Of a stretch of 64,000 bases of DNA, positions 19,742 through 29,364 are shown one piece after another. The translations under genes and the position numbers were made by a program. The notes beneath the pieces are model-generated. The model was not told the DNA's origin and did not search any database. It saw only the letters and a program-made list of their open reading frames with translations. Origin of the DNA: Seongchinamella sediminis (lineage in GTDB: Bacteria > Pseudomonadota > Gammaproteobacteria > Pseudomonadales > Halieaceae); the NCBI RefSeq assembly GCF_003457605.1, contig NZ_QRAN01000009.1, positions 62,762 through 126,761 of the forward strand, in the 5' to 3' direction. Each line of letters begins with the position of its first letter. The stretch's first letter is position 1.

Positions 19742-20209
19742 ATGCAACCCTTAGCTCACCTGCTGACCCCGGAACGCACTGCCTGCCAGGTTCCGGGGCT
19801 CAGCAAAAAAAGACTTTTTGAAACCCTGGCCCGCATTATCAGCGACGACCAGATATCACTGCCCTACGATGAAGTGTTCGATCACCTGATCGCTCGCGAG
19901 CGACTGGGCAGCACCGGCCTCGGTGAAGGCATTGCCATTCCCCACTGCCGCATCGGTAACTGCAGCCAGCCACTGGGAACACTGATCACCCTCAGCGAGC
20001 CGATCGACTTCGACGCGCCCGACGGCCGGCCCGTGGATTTGGTATTCGCCCTGCTGGTGCCGGAGGAGGCCAATCAGCAACACCTGGACACGCTGGCCTC
20101 CCTGGCACGCCTGTTCAGCCAGGCTTCATTCTGCGACGACCTGCGCCGCGTCGACGACCCCGTCACCATGTACGAACTGGCCGTCAACGCCACGGCCATC
20201 GCCTCCTGA
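19742..20209 (+). CDS. ptsN: Nitrogen PTS enzyme IIA (EIIA-Ntr)
   Basis: 155 residues. Terminal phosphate acceptor of the regulatory nitrogen phosphotransferase system; it moves no sugar but controls targets such as potassium transport, PHB or sigma-54 functions in other bacteria. The phosphorylated histidine is in GIAIPHCR. The ARERLGSTGLGEG stretch before it is typical. It overlaps no neighbour but lies one base before rapZ, so the two are probably co-translated. The cognate NPr is encoded at 21066-21335; PtsP is not in this window. Confidence 0.95.
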   Translation: MQPLAHLLTPERTACQVPGLSKKRLFETLARIISDDQISLPYDEVFDHLIARERLGSTGLGEGIAIPHCRIGNCSQPLGTLITLSEPIDFDAPDGRPVDLVFALLVPEEANQQHLDTLASLARLFSQASFCDDLRRVDDPVTMYELAVNATAIAS

Positions 20210-20210
20210 C

Positions 20211-21065
20211 ATGCAACTGATCATTATCAGCGGACGCTCCGGGTCGGGCAAAAGTACCGCCCTGCACCAGCTTGAGGATGAGGGCTACTACTGCATAGAC
20301 AACCTGCCCGTTTCCCTGCTCCCGGCGCTGGTGGAGCAGGCCAGCAGGGAAGAGTTCGATCACTTCGACGGCATGGCAGTCTGTATCGACGCCCGCAACG
20401 CCTGGAAAGACCTGGCCAATTTCGGCGCGGTTATGGACGACCTGCCGGCAGAGGTCAACACGGAAATCCTGTTTCTCGACGCCCAGGAATCGGCCCTGAT
20501 AAAGCGCTTTTCAGAGACCCGGCGCAAGCACCCGCTGAGCTCGGACACCATGCCCCTGGCCGAAGCCATCGACCGGGAACGCCTGCTGCTGGAGCCCATC
20601 GCCAGTGACGCATCGCTGACCCTGGATACCAGCCAGATGACGATTTACGAGTTGCGCGATGCCATCAAGCAACGTCTGCTGGGCGCCCGCTCGGGCACCA
20701 TGTCGGTGCTGATCCAGTCCTTCGGTTTCAAGCGCGGGGTGCCCACGGACGCCGACCTGGTGTTCGACGTCCGCATGCTGCCCAACCCCCACTGGGTCAA
20801 GGAGCTACGGCTGAAAAACGGCCTGGAGGCACCGGTCAGGGAATTTCTGGAGGCCCAGTCCAGCACCGGCGAGCTGTTCGCTGACATCAGCGGCTTCCTG
20901 GACCGCTGGCTGCCGCGCTACCGCGACAGCAATCGCAGCTACATGACCGTGGCTATCGGCTGTACCGGCGGGCGGCATCGTTCGGTATACTTGGCCGATC
21001 GCCTGTTCCAGCATTACCGCGAACAGTACCCGGGCCTTCACATCAGACACAGGGAACTGCAGTAA
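20211..21065 (+). CDS. rapZ: RNase adapter protein RapZ
   Basis: 284 residues. In E. coli RapZ binds GlcN6P and the sRNA GlmZ and guides RNase E to it, controlling amino-sugar synthesis. The N-terminal P-loop is ISGRSGSGKST, the middle has the family segment LSSDTMPLAEAI, and the C-terminal domain carries GCTGGRHRSVY. Located between ptsN and ptsO as usual. The stop codon TAA directly abuts the GTG of ptsO. Whether GlmZ-like RNA exists in this organism cannot be judged here. Confidence 0.96.
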   Translation: MQLIIISGRSGSGKSTALHQLEDEGYYCIDNLPVSLLPALVEQASREEFDHFDGMAVCIDARNAWKDLANFGAVMDDLPAEVNTEILFLDAQESALIKRFSETRRKHPLSSDTMPLAEAIDRERLLLEPIASDASLTLDTSQMTIYELRDAIKQRLLGARSGTMSVLIQSFGFKRGVPTDADLVFDVRMLPNPHWVKELRLKNGLEAPVREFLEAQSSTGELFADISGFLDRWLPRYRDSNRSYMTVAIGCTGGRHRSVYLADRLFQHYREQYPGLHIRHRELQ

Positions 21066-21335
21066 GTGATTGAAACCCAGGTTACCATCGTCAACAAGCT
21101 CGGCCTCCACGCCCGGGCGGCAGCCAAATTTGTCGGCTGCAGTTCCGCTTTTTCCAGCAGGATACAGGCAGGCAAGGACGGCAACATGGTCGATGCCAAG
21201 AGCATCATGTCGGTGATGATGCTGGCGGCGGGCAAGGGCACGGTTCTCGACCTGAAGATCGACGGCTCGGACGAGCAGCAGGCCCTGGAAGCCCTGACCA
21301 CGCTGATTGGCGACCGCTTTGGCGAGGCTGAGTAA
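21066..21335 (+). CDS. ptsO: Phosphocarrier protein NPr (HPr family)
   Basis: 89 residues with a GTG start immediately after the rapZ stop. NPr carries phosphate from PtsP to PtsN. The phosphorylated residue is H15 in LGLHARAAAKF, and the regulatory-loop region is AKSIMSVMML. It completes the rpoN-hpf-ptsN-rapZ-ptsO cluster. A 97-base gap precedes mgtE; no clear terminator is visible in it. Confidence 0.95.
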   Translation: MIETQVTIVNKLGLHARAAAKFVGCSSAFSSRIQAGKDGNMVDAKSIMSVMMLAAGKGTVLDLKIDGSDEQQALEALTTLIGDRFGEAE

Positions 21336-21432
21336 GCGCTACCGCCAGCAATTCCGTTGTTGCCCTGCCCGGATTCCCGGATAATCTCCAGACGGCGGTC
21401 CACTGCCCACTGACCATGGAGAGTAACCCGGC

Positions 21433-22785
21433 ATGCCACAACCCGTAGCCACACGAAACCAGACCCTGGACAAGCTGACGCTGGCCCTGGACAGCGGCGC
21501 CCTGGTGGATGTCCGGCGAATGCTCAACGGCCTGCCACCGGCGGAAATCGCCCACCTGCTGGAATCCTCGCCGCCCAAGTTCCGGAACATTCTGTGGAAG
21601 ATGATCGAGGGGGACCTGGAGGGCGAGGTGCTCGGCGAACTCCCGGACGATCTCCAGGCCCACTTCCTGTCCCGCATGGATGCCGCCGAGGTAGCGAGCA
21701 TTACCGAGGGCCTGGAAGACGACGACATCGCCGATATCCTCCAGCAACTGCCGGACCGCGTGACCTGGGAAGTCCTCAATTACATGGACCACCAGGACCG
21801 GACCCGTCTGGAAAGCGTCATGCTCTACCCGGACGAGGTGGCCGGTGGCCTGATGAACACCGACGCCATCACCATCCGGCCCAGCCTGACCCTGGACGTG
21901 GTAATGCGCTACCTGCGCCGGCACGAAGAAATTCCGGAGATGACCGACAACCTGATCGTGGTCAACCGTTCCGACCAGTTTATCGGCGTACTGCCGCTGC
22001 GCACCCTGCTGGTTTCCGACCCGGGGGTCACCGTACGGGAAATGATGATTACCGATATCGACCCCATACCGGTGGACATGCCCGATGACGAGGTGGCGCG
22101 CCTGTTCGAGCGCAACGACTGGGTCTCGGCGCCGGTGGTCGACGGCAGCGGCAAATTACTGGGCCGTATTACCATCGACGATGTGGTGGACGTTATCCGC
22201 GAGGACGCCGATCACTCCTTCATGTCCATGGCCGGCCTGGACGAGGAGGAAGACACCTTTGCCTCCGTGGGCAAAGCCGCGCCCAAACGCGCCGTCTGGC
22301 TGGGCATCAACCTCATTACGGCCTTTATCGCCGCCGCGGCGATCAACATGTTCCAGGACACCATCGACAAGGTGGTGGCGCTGGCCGTGCTTATGCCCAT
22401 CGTTGCCTCCATGGGCGGTATTGCCGGCACCCAGACCCTGACGGTGCTGGTGCGCGGCATCGCCATGGGCCAGGTCGGCAGGAACAACCAGAACTGGCTG
22501 CTCAGCCGCGAGGTCACCATCGGCCTGCTCAATGGCCTGGTCTGGGCCGCCGTGGTGGCGGTGGCAGCTTCGCTCTGGTTTGATGACTGGCATATCGGCC
22601 TGATCATTGCCGCCGCCCTGATCATCAACCTGGTCACCGCCGCCTTCACGGGCGCCGCCCTGCCGCTGCTGTTGACCCGCATGAATATCGACCCGGCGCT
22701 GGCCGGCGGAGTAGTGCTGACCACCGTAACCGATGTGGTCGGCTTTGTTTCTTTCCTGGGTCTGGCGACCCTGTTTTACGCCTGA
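21433..22785 (+). CDS. mgtE: Magnesium transporter MgtE
   Basis: 450 residues. Homodimeric magnesium channel gated by cytoplasmic magnesium. An N-terminal superhelical domain (about 10-130) with LPPAEIAHLLE-type repeats is followed by two CBS domains (about 135-260) that sense Mg2+, a connecting helix and five membrane helices (about 285-450) with the pore segment PIVASMGGIAGTQT. ATG is preceded by GGAGAG. It follows ptsO and is 7 bases before darP, as in Pseudomonas. Confidence 0.95.
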   Translation: MPQPVATRNQTLDKLTLALDSGALVDVRRMLNGLPPAEIAHLLESSPPKFRNILWKMIEGDLEGEVLGELPDDLQAHFLSRMDAAEVASITEGLEDDDIADILQQLPDRVTWEVLNYMDHQDRTRLESVMLYPDEVAGGLMNTDAITIRPSLTLDVVMRYLRRHEEIPEMTDNLIVVNRSDQFIGVLPLRTLLVSDPGVTVREMMITDIDPIPVDMPDDEVARLFERNDWVSAPVVDGSGKLLGRITIDDVVDVIREDADHSFMSMAGLDEEEDTFASVGKAAPKRAVWLGINLITAFIAAAAINMFQDTIDKVVALAVLMPIVASMGGIAGTQTLTVLVRGIAMGQVGRNNQNWLLSREVTIGLLNGLVWAAVVAVAASLWFDDWHIGLIIAAALIINLVTAAFTGAALPLLLTRMNIDPALAGGVVLTTVTDVVGFVSFLGLATLFYA

Positions 22786-22792
22786 GCGAGTT

Positions 22793-23326
22793 ATGCACGA
22801 TTATCCGGACCACAGCGAAGAAGAACTGGCGGAGGGCCCCAGCAAATCTGCCGTCAAACGGCAGATGCATGCCCTGCAGGACCTCGGCAAGACCCTCAGC
22901 GAACTGAATGACAAACAGCTCGCGCAGTTGCCCATTGAGGATGAAAAGCTGCTGGAGGCGCTGCGCGAGACCCGGCGCATCCGCAGCAAGAACGCCCTCA
23001 AGCGCCACCTGCAGTATGTGGGCAAGCTGATGCGCGACGTGGAGCCCGAGCCCTTCGAGGCGGCACTGGAGGCGATGCGTCAGCCGGCACGGGAAGCCAA
23101 GGCCCTGTTTCAGCAACTGGAGCAGCTGCGCGATGAGGTGCTGGAAGCCGGTGTGGATGGGGTGGAAACAGTGCTAGCGCGCTGGCCGCAGGCAGACCGG
23201 CAACAGCTGCGCCAGCTGGTGCTGCAACACCAGCGCGAGCTGAGCCGGGGCAAGCCACCCGCCGCCAGCCGCAAGCTGTTTCGCTATCTGCGCGAGTTAC
23301 TGGAAACCTACGGCGCCTCGGGCTGA
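22793..23326 (+). CDS. darP: Ribosome biogenesis factor DarP (YjgA, DUF615)
   Basis: 177 residues. Helical protein associated with late 50S assembly. The family signature SKSAVKRQMHALQDLGKTL lies near the N-terminus (split here over residues 16-34), followed by charged helices; the C-terminal ASRKLFRYLREL is typical. Start at 22793 gives the acidic N-terminus MHDYPDHSEEE usual for the family; the frame is open upstream into mgtE but without homology. The 3' end overlaps convergent yhdP by 19 bases. Confidence 0.93.
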   Translation: MHDYPDHSEEELAEGPSKSAVKRQMHALQDLGKTLSELNDKQLAQLPIEDEKLLEALRETRRIRSKNALKRHLQYVGKLMRDVEPEPFEAALEAMRQPAREAKALFQQLEQLRDEVLEAGVDGVETVLARWPQADRQQLRQLVLQHQRELSRGKPPAASRKLFRYLRELLETYGASG

Positions 23327-26300
23327 GCGGCGCCCGGCTGCGCTGGCGGGGCCGCTGAATTGGGGGCCTCCGGGAGGTTCTCGCCATTGGACAGGCGCAC
23401 CTCGTCGTCGAAGATGCGATCAAATTTCACCAGCGGGTCGTCCCAGGTCCCCTGAATGGTATACACGCCGCTGGACAGCCGGTTGACCTGCTTTTCGAAC
23501 ACCTTGCTCACCACAAACACCCCGGCGGCTACCGGCAAACCACCCGCCAGGGCGGCGACCCAGGGCAGGTTATTAGCCACCGGCAGGGTCGCCACCAGTT
23601 CCCCGTCCAGGCTGCGACTGGCAATGTCGGATACGCCGCTCATGGAAAACGCGCTGGAGCTGCCCTTCACGGTCAGCTCCGCCACTTCCAGGTTGCCGCC
23701 GTGGAAAAGTATCTCGCCGTCCATGTTGTGAAAATTGATGCCGGATTCAAACATGTGGGAGAGACTGAGGCTGGACACGATATCGGCCAGGTTGACGATC
23801 TCCACGACCTGCAGCGCACCGGCGGCCGCCGGCGTTTGCAGGAACCGGCCCGCTCCCACATCGACGCCTACACGGCCGCCCAGCCCGGCGAGGGATACCG
23901 CCTGCGGCGGGCCGGGCCAGTCCAGCTCAAGCTCAAGCCGGCCTGTTTCGGTTTCCAGGAACCGGGCGTAGCCCAGTTGCTCAAGCGTATCGCCGAAGTC
24001 GGCAAAGCGCGGCCTGGCCTGCAGTGTGGTGCCCTGCCCCGGCGTCCAGACCAGCTCCGCCGCCGGCTCCGGCAGCAGTTCCAGGCCAGCGACCTCACCG
24101 ACGATGCCCCGGGCCCGCAGAGCGCCGCCAGCGGACTCGAGCACCAGTTGCAGCTGGCCGATCGCCCGGCCGTTGCGGCGCAGCTCGCTGACCCGCACAT
24201 CGATAGGCGGCAGCTGCAGCGCTCCTGGCCGGGCGGCGGCTTTTTCCGCGGCTGTCCCCTCGGACACGGCCGGGGACAAATCCAGGTAATCCAGGTCCAG
24301 CCGGGCGCCGCTGCCGTCGGTATCCTGGCGATAGCTGCCCTGCAGGCGCTCGATACCGCCCTCGACCTCCCAGCCGCTGGCATCCAGTGACAGCTTGAAC
24401 CTCGCATCTGCATACTCGCTGCCCCAGAGCAGCAGGCGTTCCGCGTGGGCCTGGTCAATCACCAGGCGCAGGCCTTCCCCCCCCGGCGCAGCCGGCGACC
24501 CGGCCGGCGCCGGGGGATCATTGGGATCGGGAGCCGCGTCTGCTGCCGGCAACAAATACTGTCGGGTAAATGCCAGCCAGCCGTCCACATCCACCAGGGG
24601 GGCCGTGCCCGCCACCTGTAACTGGCCGTCGAGCAATCCGGGGGGATGGGTATTCACCCCCAGCGCCCCACCCTGCAGGCTGCCCCCGGTGATATCCAGC
24701 TGCAGCGACAGTGCCTCGCCGAGGGCGAGGCCCAGAACCATTTGCTCCGGTCCCAGGGGCAGCGCCACCTCCAGCGGCACGGCCTGTTCCCGGCTTTTGG
24801 TCCAGGGTTGCGGCAGGTCCAGGGCCATTCCCTGCAGGGACGACTGCAGGGTCAACAGCGGCAGCTCGCCGGGCAATACCGCTATTTTCCCGCTGACCTC
24901 GGCGCGCCCGGCGGCCAGCGCCAGCGCATCTTGCTGCAACCAGCCCTGCAGGGCGCGGGCTTCCACGGTTCCTGCCAGGTCTATCTCCACCGCCGACTGG
25001 CCGAAATCAAAGCCCGCATCCTCGCCCAGCAGGGAACGCTGCCCGATCTCCAGGCGCACAGCCTCACCCCAGAGTTCGCCCTGAATATCCCGCGAGCGGA
25101 ATCCACGCCGGGAGTCATAGCTCAACTCGCCGCTCAAATCGTCTACCGCCAGCCTGCCGGGATTGATCTCCAGGTCGACCTGCTGGAGGTCTACGCTGAC
25201 ATCCACCACCGGCGCCTCGCTGCTGTCTGCCAGGTTCAGCTCCAGCTGCAGTTCCGTTTCCAGCTCACCGCTGGCACGCCAGTCGGCAAAGGCCTCCCGG
25301 GTCAGGCGCCCCAGCAGGGAGTCATTGACCGCGCGCAGCCCGTCCTCGGCACTGCCGACCACCCAGCCATCGATCGCCAGCCGCATTTGCCCTTCCTCGT
25401 CCATCCAGGCTTCCGCCGACAGCCGCTCGACGGTGGACGAATACAGTTTCGCGCTATCGGCCCAGACACTGACATCGGTGTCGTCCAGCAGTACCGCTCC
25501 CCGCACAGCGCTGACCGGTGGCCAGTCGGGGTGGTAGGCCAGCGAAGTGTTATCCACGTTGAGCATCAACTGCACCGTGCGCAGGTCAGCGGCTCCGCGC
25601 TTCAGGCTGCCGCGCCAGATAAAGCCCGCCTGTTCCACTTCGCCCTCGCCCACCGCTGTCGACAGCCAGTCCAGCAGGTTCTGGTTCAGGGTGTAGGGGA
25701 TGTACTTGACCCGGTGAATGGGGTGCGAACTGGCCAGCCCCACCATCAGGTCCATTTCCAGTCCCGCCTCGGTGCTGTGGAAGGGGATATTGAGGGAGAA
25801 CAGCGCCTGGGCCGTTCCCTCCACCCCGGAAGCGGTGATCAGGCCGCTGTGCAGCAGCAGCCCGTCTGCATCCCAGCTCAGGCCCAGCGTACCGAAGAAG
25901 TCGTCATAGTAAAGCGGTTGCCGGTAAAGGGTGGGAAAGGACATGGTGAACTGCTGGCTGTCTATGACCACGTAGCCGCCGGTTTCCGACAGTTCGAAAT
26001 AGCCGGTAGCGGAGCGAACCCCGGGGGCACCGCGCCAGGAATCCACCTGCAGGCGATCGAAGTTGCCCTCCACGTCCCATTCCGCGAGGGGGTCGGTGTA
26101 GTCGCCCACCCCCAGCTGCAGCGCGGTGAGCTCGCCGCGCGGCGCCAGGGTGGCAAATACCGATTGCAGGGTAGCCGGCATCCCCGGCAGTGACTGCAGT
26201 ATCCGGTTCAGTGGCTCCAGGTCCACGGCGCCCGTTCTCAGCCGCAGCGAACTGCCCCAGGCATCCAGTTGCAGGCGCGGGATATTGACCTCGGCGTCGT

Positions 26301-27249
26301 CCAGACTGGCACTGAAATTGTCGGCGAACAGGCTGCGGTGGTTCCTGCCCTGTACCAGGGTCGCCTGGAAAGAGAGCGCATCCAGGGGCAGCGACCACTC
26401 GCCATCCGCCGGCTCCAGCAGCAGGTCGTAGATCTCGAAATCCATATCCAGGCCGGCCTCACCGCGATCCCAGGTGAGCCAGAACTCACTGTCCAGGCGA
26501 CCGCTGGCGGACAGCGCCGGCTGGCTGGACAGCACCTGCGACAACGCCCCCAGGTCCCCCGCATCCAGCCTCGCGAACAGCACTCCCTCGAACTCTGCCG
26601 GGCGAAACGGATTGCCCAGCCCGCGTCCGGTGAGGTGGATGTCGGTACCGGCGGTGGACAGCATGTCGGCGCGCAAGTGCCTGACACTGCCCTCCCGGGC
26701 CAGGTGCAGGTCGAGGGCGAAGTCACGTTGCTCCCCGCCTGGCAGCAGCAGCCTGAGCTTGTTGTCGCGCAGGGTGATGTATTCGATATTGAGCAGGAAA
26801 TCCTGCAGCCAGCCACCCAGTTCACCACCACTGCCGGTCAGGCCTGGAATCACCAGCCGACCCTCGGCATTGAGCTCGGCGACGAGCGTCAGCCCCTCCA
26901 GTTGCAGTGATGTGAACTGCAAACTGCGGGTGGCGATGGACCGGGAAACGTCTATACCCATGCGGCCGCCGGACAATTGCAGGGGCACGGCCTCGCGTTC
27001 GGGGAGAACCAGCTCCAGGCCGTCGAGCAGAATTTCCGGGGTGAAGGAATGCCACTCGCCGCTGATGCGCTGGGCGTGGATCTGGAACGGCACCCGTCGA
27101 TTCAGCGCATCCAGCACCTGGTCCTGCCAGCCCTGCAGGTTGCTGCTGAGCAGGCGCCCGACACTGACATAGGTTGCCAGCAGCACGATTGCCAGCACCG
27201 CCAGGCCCCACAGAAAACTGCTCAGTTTGTGAAAAATCGATCGTTGCAA
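23308..27249 (-). CDS. yhdP: YhdP-family AsmA-like envelope lipid-transport protein
   Basis: 1313 residues, close to the usual 1270-1300. One N-terminal membrane helix (about 10-30) is followed by a very long periplasmic beta-rich region (DUF3971, about 300-720) and an AsmA-like C-terminal domain (about 1000-1290). YhdP, TamB and YdbH are redundant bridges for phospholipid transport to the outer membrane. A proline-rich low-complexity insert lies near residue 910 and another at the C-terminus. The gene follows rng by about 40 bases in the mreBCD-maf-rng-yhdP order. Long frames on the opposite strand are GC-driven shadows. Confidence 0.92.
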   Translation of the reverse strand: MQRSIFHKLSSFLWGLAVLAIVLLATYVSVGRLLSSNLQGWQDQVLDALNRRVPFQIHAQRISGEWHSFTPEILLDGLELVLPEREAVPLQLSGGRMGIDVSRSIATRSLQFTSLQLEGLTLVAELNAEGRLVIPGLTGSGGELGGWLQDFLLNIEYITLRDNKLRLLLPGGEQRDFALDLHLAREGSVRHLRADMLSTAGTDIHLTGRGLGNPFRPAEFEGVLFARLDAGDLGALSQVLSSQPALSASGRLDSEFWLTWDRGEAGLDMDFEIYDLLLEPADGEWSLPLDALSFQATLVQGRNHRSLFADNFSASLDDAEVNIPRLQLDAWGSSLRLRTGAVDLEPLNRILQSLPGMPATLQSVFATLAPRGELTALQLGVGDYTDPLAEWDVEGNFDRLQVDSWRGAPGVRSATGYFELSETGGYVVIDSQQFTMSFPTLYRQPLYYDDFFGTLGLSWDADGLLLHSGLITASGVEGTAQALFSLNIPFHSTEAGLEMDLMVGLASSHPIHRVKYIPYTLNQNLLDWLSTAVGEGEVEQAGFIWRGSLKRGAADLRTVQLMLNVDNTSLAYHPDWPPVSAVRGAVLLDDTDVSVWADSAKLYSSTVERLSAEAWMDEEGQMRLAIDGWVVGSAEDGLRAVNDSLLGRLTREAFADWRASGELETELQLELNLADSSEAPVVDVSVDLQQVDLEINPGRLAVDDLSGELSYDSRRGFRSRDIQGELWGEAVRLEIGQRSLLGEDAGFDFGQSAVEIDLAGTVEARALQGWLQQDALALAAGRAEVSGKIAVLPGELPLLTLQSSLQGMALDLPQPWTKSREQAVPLEVALPLGPEQMVLGLALGEALSLQLDITGGSLQGGALGVNTHPPGLLDGQLQVAGTAPLVDVDGWLAFTRQYLLPAADAAPDPNDPPAPAGSPAAPGGEGLRLVIDQAHAERLLLWGSEYADARFKLSLDASGWEVEGGIERLQGSYRQDTDGSGARLDLDYLDLSPAVSEGTAAEKAAARPGALQLPPIDVRVSELRRNGRAIGQLQLVLESAGGALRARGIVGEVAGLELLPEPAAELVWTPGQGTTLQARPRFADFGDTLEQLGYARFLETETGRLELELDWPGPPQAVSLAGLGGRVGVDVGAGRFLQTPAAAGALQVVEIVNLADIVSSLSLSHMFESGINFHNMDGEILFHGGNLEVAELTVKGSSSAFSMSGVSDIASRSLDGELVATLPVANNLPWVAALAGGLPVAAGVFVVSKVFEKQVNRLSSGVYTIQGTWDDPLVKFDRIFDDEVRLSNGENLPEAPNSAAPPAQPGAAQPEAP

Positions 27250-27290
27250 ATGTTCGTGTCCCGGGTTGCTCGCCGCCCTGAATACAGTGC

Positions 27291-28760
27291 TTAGAGCAGC
27301 ACTATATCGAAGTGTTCCGGATTATTGTCGGGCTCGACCCGGAGACTGATAGTTTTGCCGATGAACTCCTCCAGGTCCGCGACGTTGGCCGACTCCTCGT
27401 CCAGCAGGCGGTCGATTACTCCCTGGGTGGCCAGCACCATGAGTGTGTCGTTATCGTATGCCCGGGCGTCGCGCATGATTTCCCGAAAGATCTCGTAGCA
27501 GACGGTTTCGGCGGTTTTCAGTACGCCGCGGCCATTGCACACGGGGCACTCCTCACACAGGAGCTGCTCCAGGCTTTCCCGGGTGCGCTTGCGGGTCATT
27601 TCCACCAGTCCCAGTTCCGAGACACCGGTAATCTTGTTGCGGGCCGGGTCACGGGCCATGACCTTCTCCAGCGCCCGGTGCACCTGCCGCCGGTGCTCCT
27701 CGTCGCGCATGTCGATAAAGTCGACGATAATGATACCCCCCAGGTTGCGCACGCGCAGCTGGCGGGCCAGCATGGAGGCCGCCTCCAGGTTGGTCTTGAA
27801 TATGGTTTCTTCCAGGTTGCGGCGGCCGACGTAGGAACCGGTGTTGACGTCGATGGTGGTCATTGCCTCGGTCTGGTCGATCACCAGGTAGCCGCCGGAC
27901 TTGAGCTCAACCTTGCGGCTCAGGGCCCGCTGCAATTCTTCCTCGATGCCGTGCAGGTCGAACAGCGGCCGCTCACCGGGGTAGTGCTCCAGCAAGCCCG
28001 ATACCTCGGGCATGTACTCGCTGCAAAACTCCTGCAGGGCGGTAAAGCTTTCCCGGCTGTCTACCAGTATGCGCTCGACCCCGGGGCGGGCCAGGTCGCG
28101 CACCGTGCGCAGGTGCAGGGCCAGGTCGGTGTACAGCAGTTCCGCCTTGCGCGCGGCCTTGCCCCGGCGCGACACCACCGTCCACAGGCGCTTCAGGAAG
28201 CGCAGGTCGGCGCGAATCTCTTCCAGGCCCGCACCCTCGGCGGCAGTGCGCAGAATGTAACCGCCCTGCCCCGTCATCTCCTCCTGTTCCAGCGCCTGGG
28301 CCAGCAACTGCTGCAAGCGCTGGCGCTCCTCGCCATCATCGATGCGCTGGGATACCCCGACGTGGCTGCTCTGGGGCATGAACACCAGGTAGCGCGAAGA
28401 CACCGATAACTCGGTGGTGAGACGGGCGCCCTTGCTGCCCAGGGGGTCCTTGGTGACCTGGACGATGACTTTTTTGCCCTCGTGCAGATAGTCAGCGATC
28501 GCGTCGGAGGCCCGGGACCGGCCATCGGATCCGGGTACGTGGATGTCGGACACATGGATAAAGCTGGTGCGTTCGGCACCAATGTCGACAAAGGCCGCCT
28601 GCATGCCGGGCAGCACCCGGACCACCTTGCCCGCATAGATATTGCCGACCATGCCTTTGCGGGCACTGCGTTCGATGTGAATATCCTGGGTAGCTCCATT
28701 GTCGACCACTGCCACCCGGGTTTCCATGGGTGTTACATTGACCAGGATTTCCTCACTCAC
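27291..28760 (-). CDS. rng: Ribonuclease G
   Basis: 489 residues. Endoribonuclease of the RNase E/G family that matures the 5' end of 16S rRNA and decays some mRNAs. An S1 domain (about 35-130) with an RNase H-like subdomain is followed by the DNase I-like catalytic domain with VDFIDMRDEEHR (catalytic aspartates) and the zinc-link motif CEECPVCNGRG. There is no long C-terminal scaffold, so it is RNase G and not E. It lies 18 bases after maf. Confidence 0.96.
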   Translation of the reverse strand: MSEEILVNVTPMETRVAVVDNGATQDIHIERSARKGMVGNIYAGKVVRVLPGMQAAFVDIGAERTSFIHVSDIHVPGSDGRSRASDAIADYLHEGKKVIVQVTKDPLGSKGARLTTELSVSSRYLVFMPQSSHVGVSQRIDDGEERQRLQQLLAQALEQEEMTGQGGYILRTAAEGAGLEEIRADLRFLKRLWTVVSRRGKAARKAELLYTDLALHLRTVRDLARPGVERILVDSRESFTALQEFCSEYMPEVSGLLEHYPGERPLFDLHGIEEELQRALSRKVELKSGGYLVIDQTEAMTTIDVNTGSYVGRRNLEETIFKTNLEAASMLARQLRVRNLGGIIIVDFIDMRDEEHRRQVHRALEKVMARDPARNKITGVSELGLVEMTRKRTRESLEQLLCEECPVCNGRGVLKTAETVCYEIFREIMRDARAYDNDTLMVLATQGVIDRLLDEESANVADLEEFIGKTISLRVEPDNNPEHFDIVLL

Positions 28761-28778
28761 TATCAGGCCCCATTCACC

Positions 28779-29363
28779 TTAACCTCCAAGCGCACCGGCT
28801 ATGCCCCGTGCCGACAACATCCGCCAGGTCTCGGCGAGGGGCAAGCCGACCACATTACTGTAACTGCCCTCGATGGAACTGACAAAAGCCCCCGCCAGGC
28901 CCTGGATGGCGTAACCGCCGGCCTTGTCCCAGGGTTCGTCGGTAGCGAGGTAGGCCTCGCACATTTCACGGCTGAGCTGGACAAACTCGACCCGGGTCGC
29001 AACCAGTTCGCATTCGCTGATCCCGTCCGGGCCATGCAGGCAGACTGCGGTGAGCACACTGTGGCTGCGGCCACTGAGCCGGGCCAGCATGCCCAGCCCC
29101 GCAAAACGGTCAGCCGGCTTCCCCAGCACATCCTCATCAATCACCACCGAGGTATCCGCCGCCAGCACGGCCAAGCCTTCATCGCGGTGCCGACCGGCAA
29201 CCGCGGCGGCCTTTTCGGCGGCCATGCGCAGCACGTAATCGCCGGGCTTCTCCCTGTCCCGCGGAGTTTCATCGATGTCAGCGGGTTCACAGCGGTAGCG
29301 CACCCCTATCTGGTCCAGCAGCTCCCGGCGCCGGGGGGATGCGGATGCGAGAATCAGGTCCAT
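28779..29363 (-). CDS. maf: Maf-family nucleotide pyrophosphatase
   Basis: 194 residues. Maf proteins hydrolyse non-canonical or excess nucleoside triphosphates (dTTP/UTP for the YhdE branch, m7GTP for YceF). The N-terminal SASPRRRELL motif and AADTSVV with the catalytic aspartate are intact; GYAIQGLAGAFV is the conserved C-terminal block. Placement between mreD and rng suggests the YhdE branch. One base separates it from mreD. Confidence 0.93.
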   Translation of the reverse strand: MDLILASASPRRRELLDQIGVRYRCEPADIDETPRDREKPGDYVLRMAAEKAAAVAGRHRDEGLAVLAADTSVVIDEDVLGKPADRFAGLGMLARLSGRSHSVLTAVCLHGPDGISECELVATRVEFVQLSREMCEAYLATDEPWDKAGGYAIQGLAGAFVSSIEGSYSNVVGLPLAETWRMLSARGIAGALGG

Positions 29364-29364
29364 A

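Noticed and set aside
24646-26193. 515-codon open frame on the plus strand opposite yhdP
   Set aside because: Composition is rich in Gln/Gly/Arg with no domain; it mirrors the coding frame of yhdP in GC-rich DNA.
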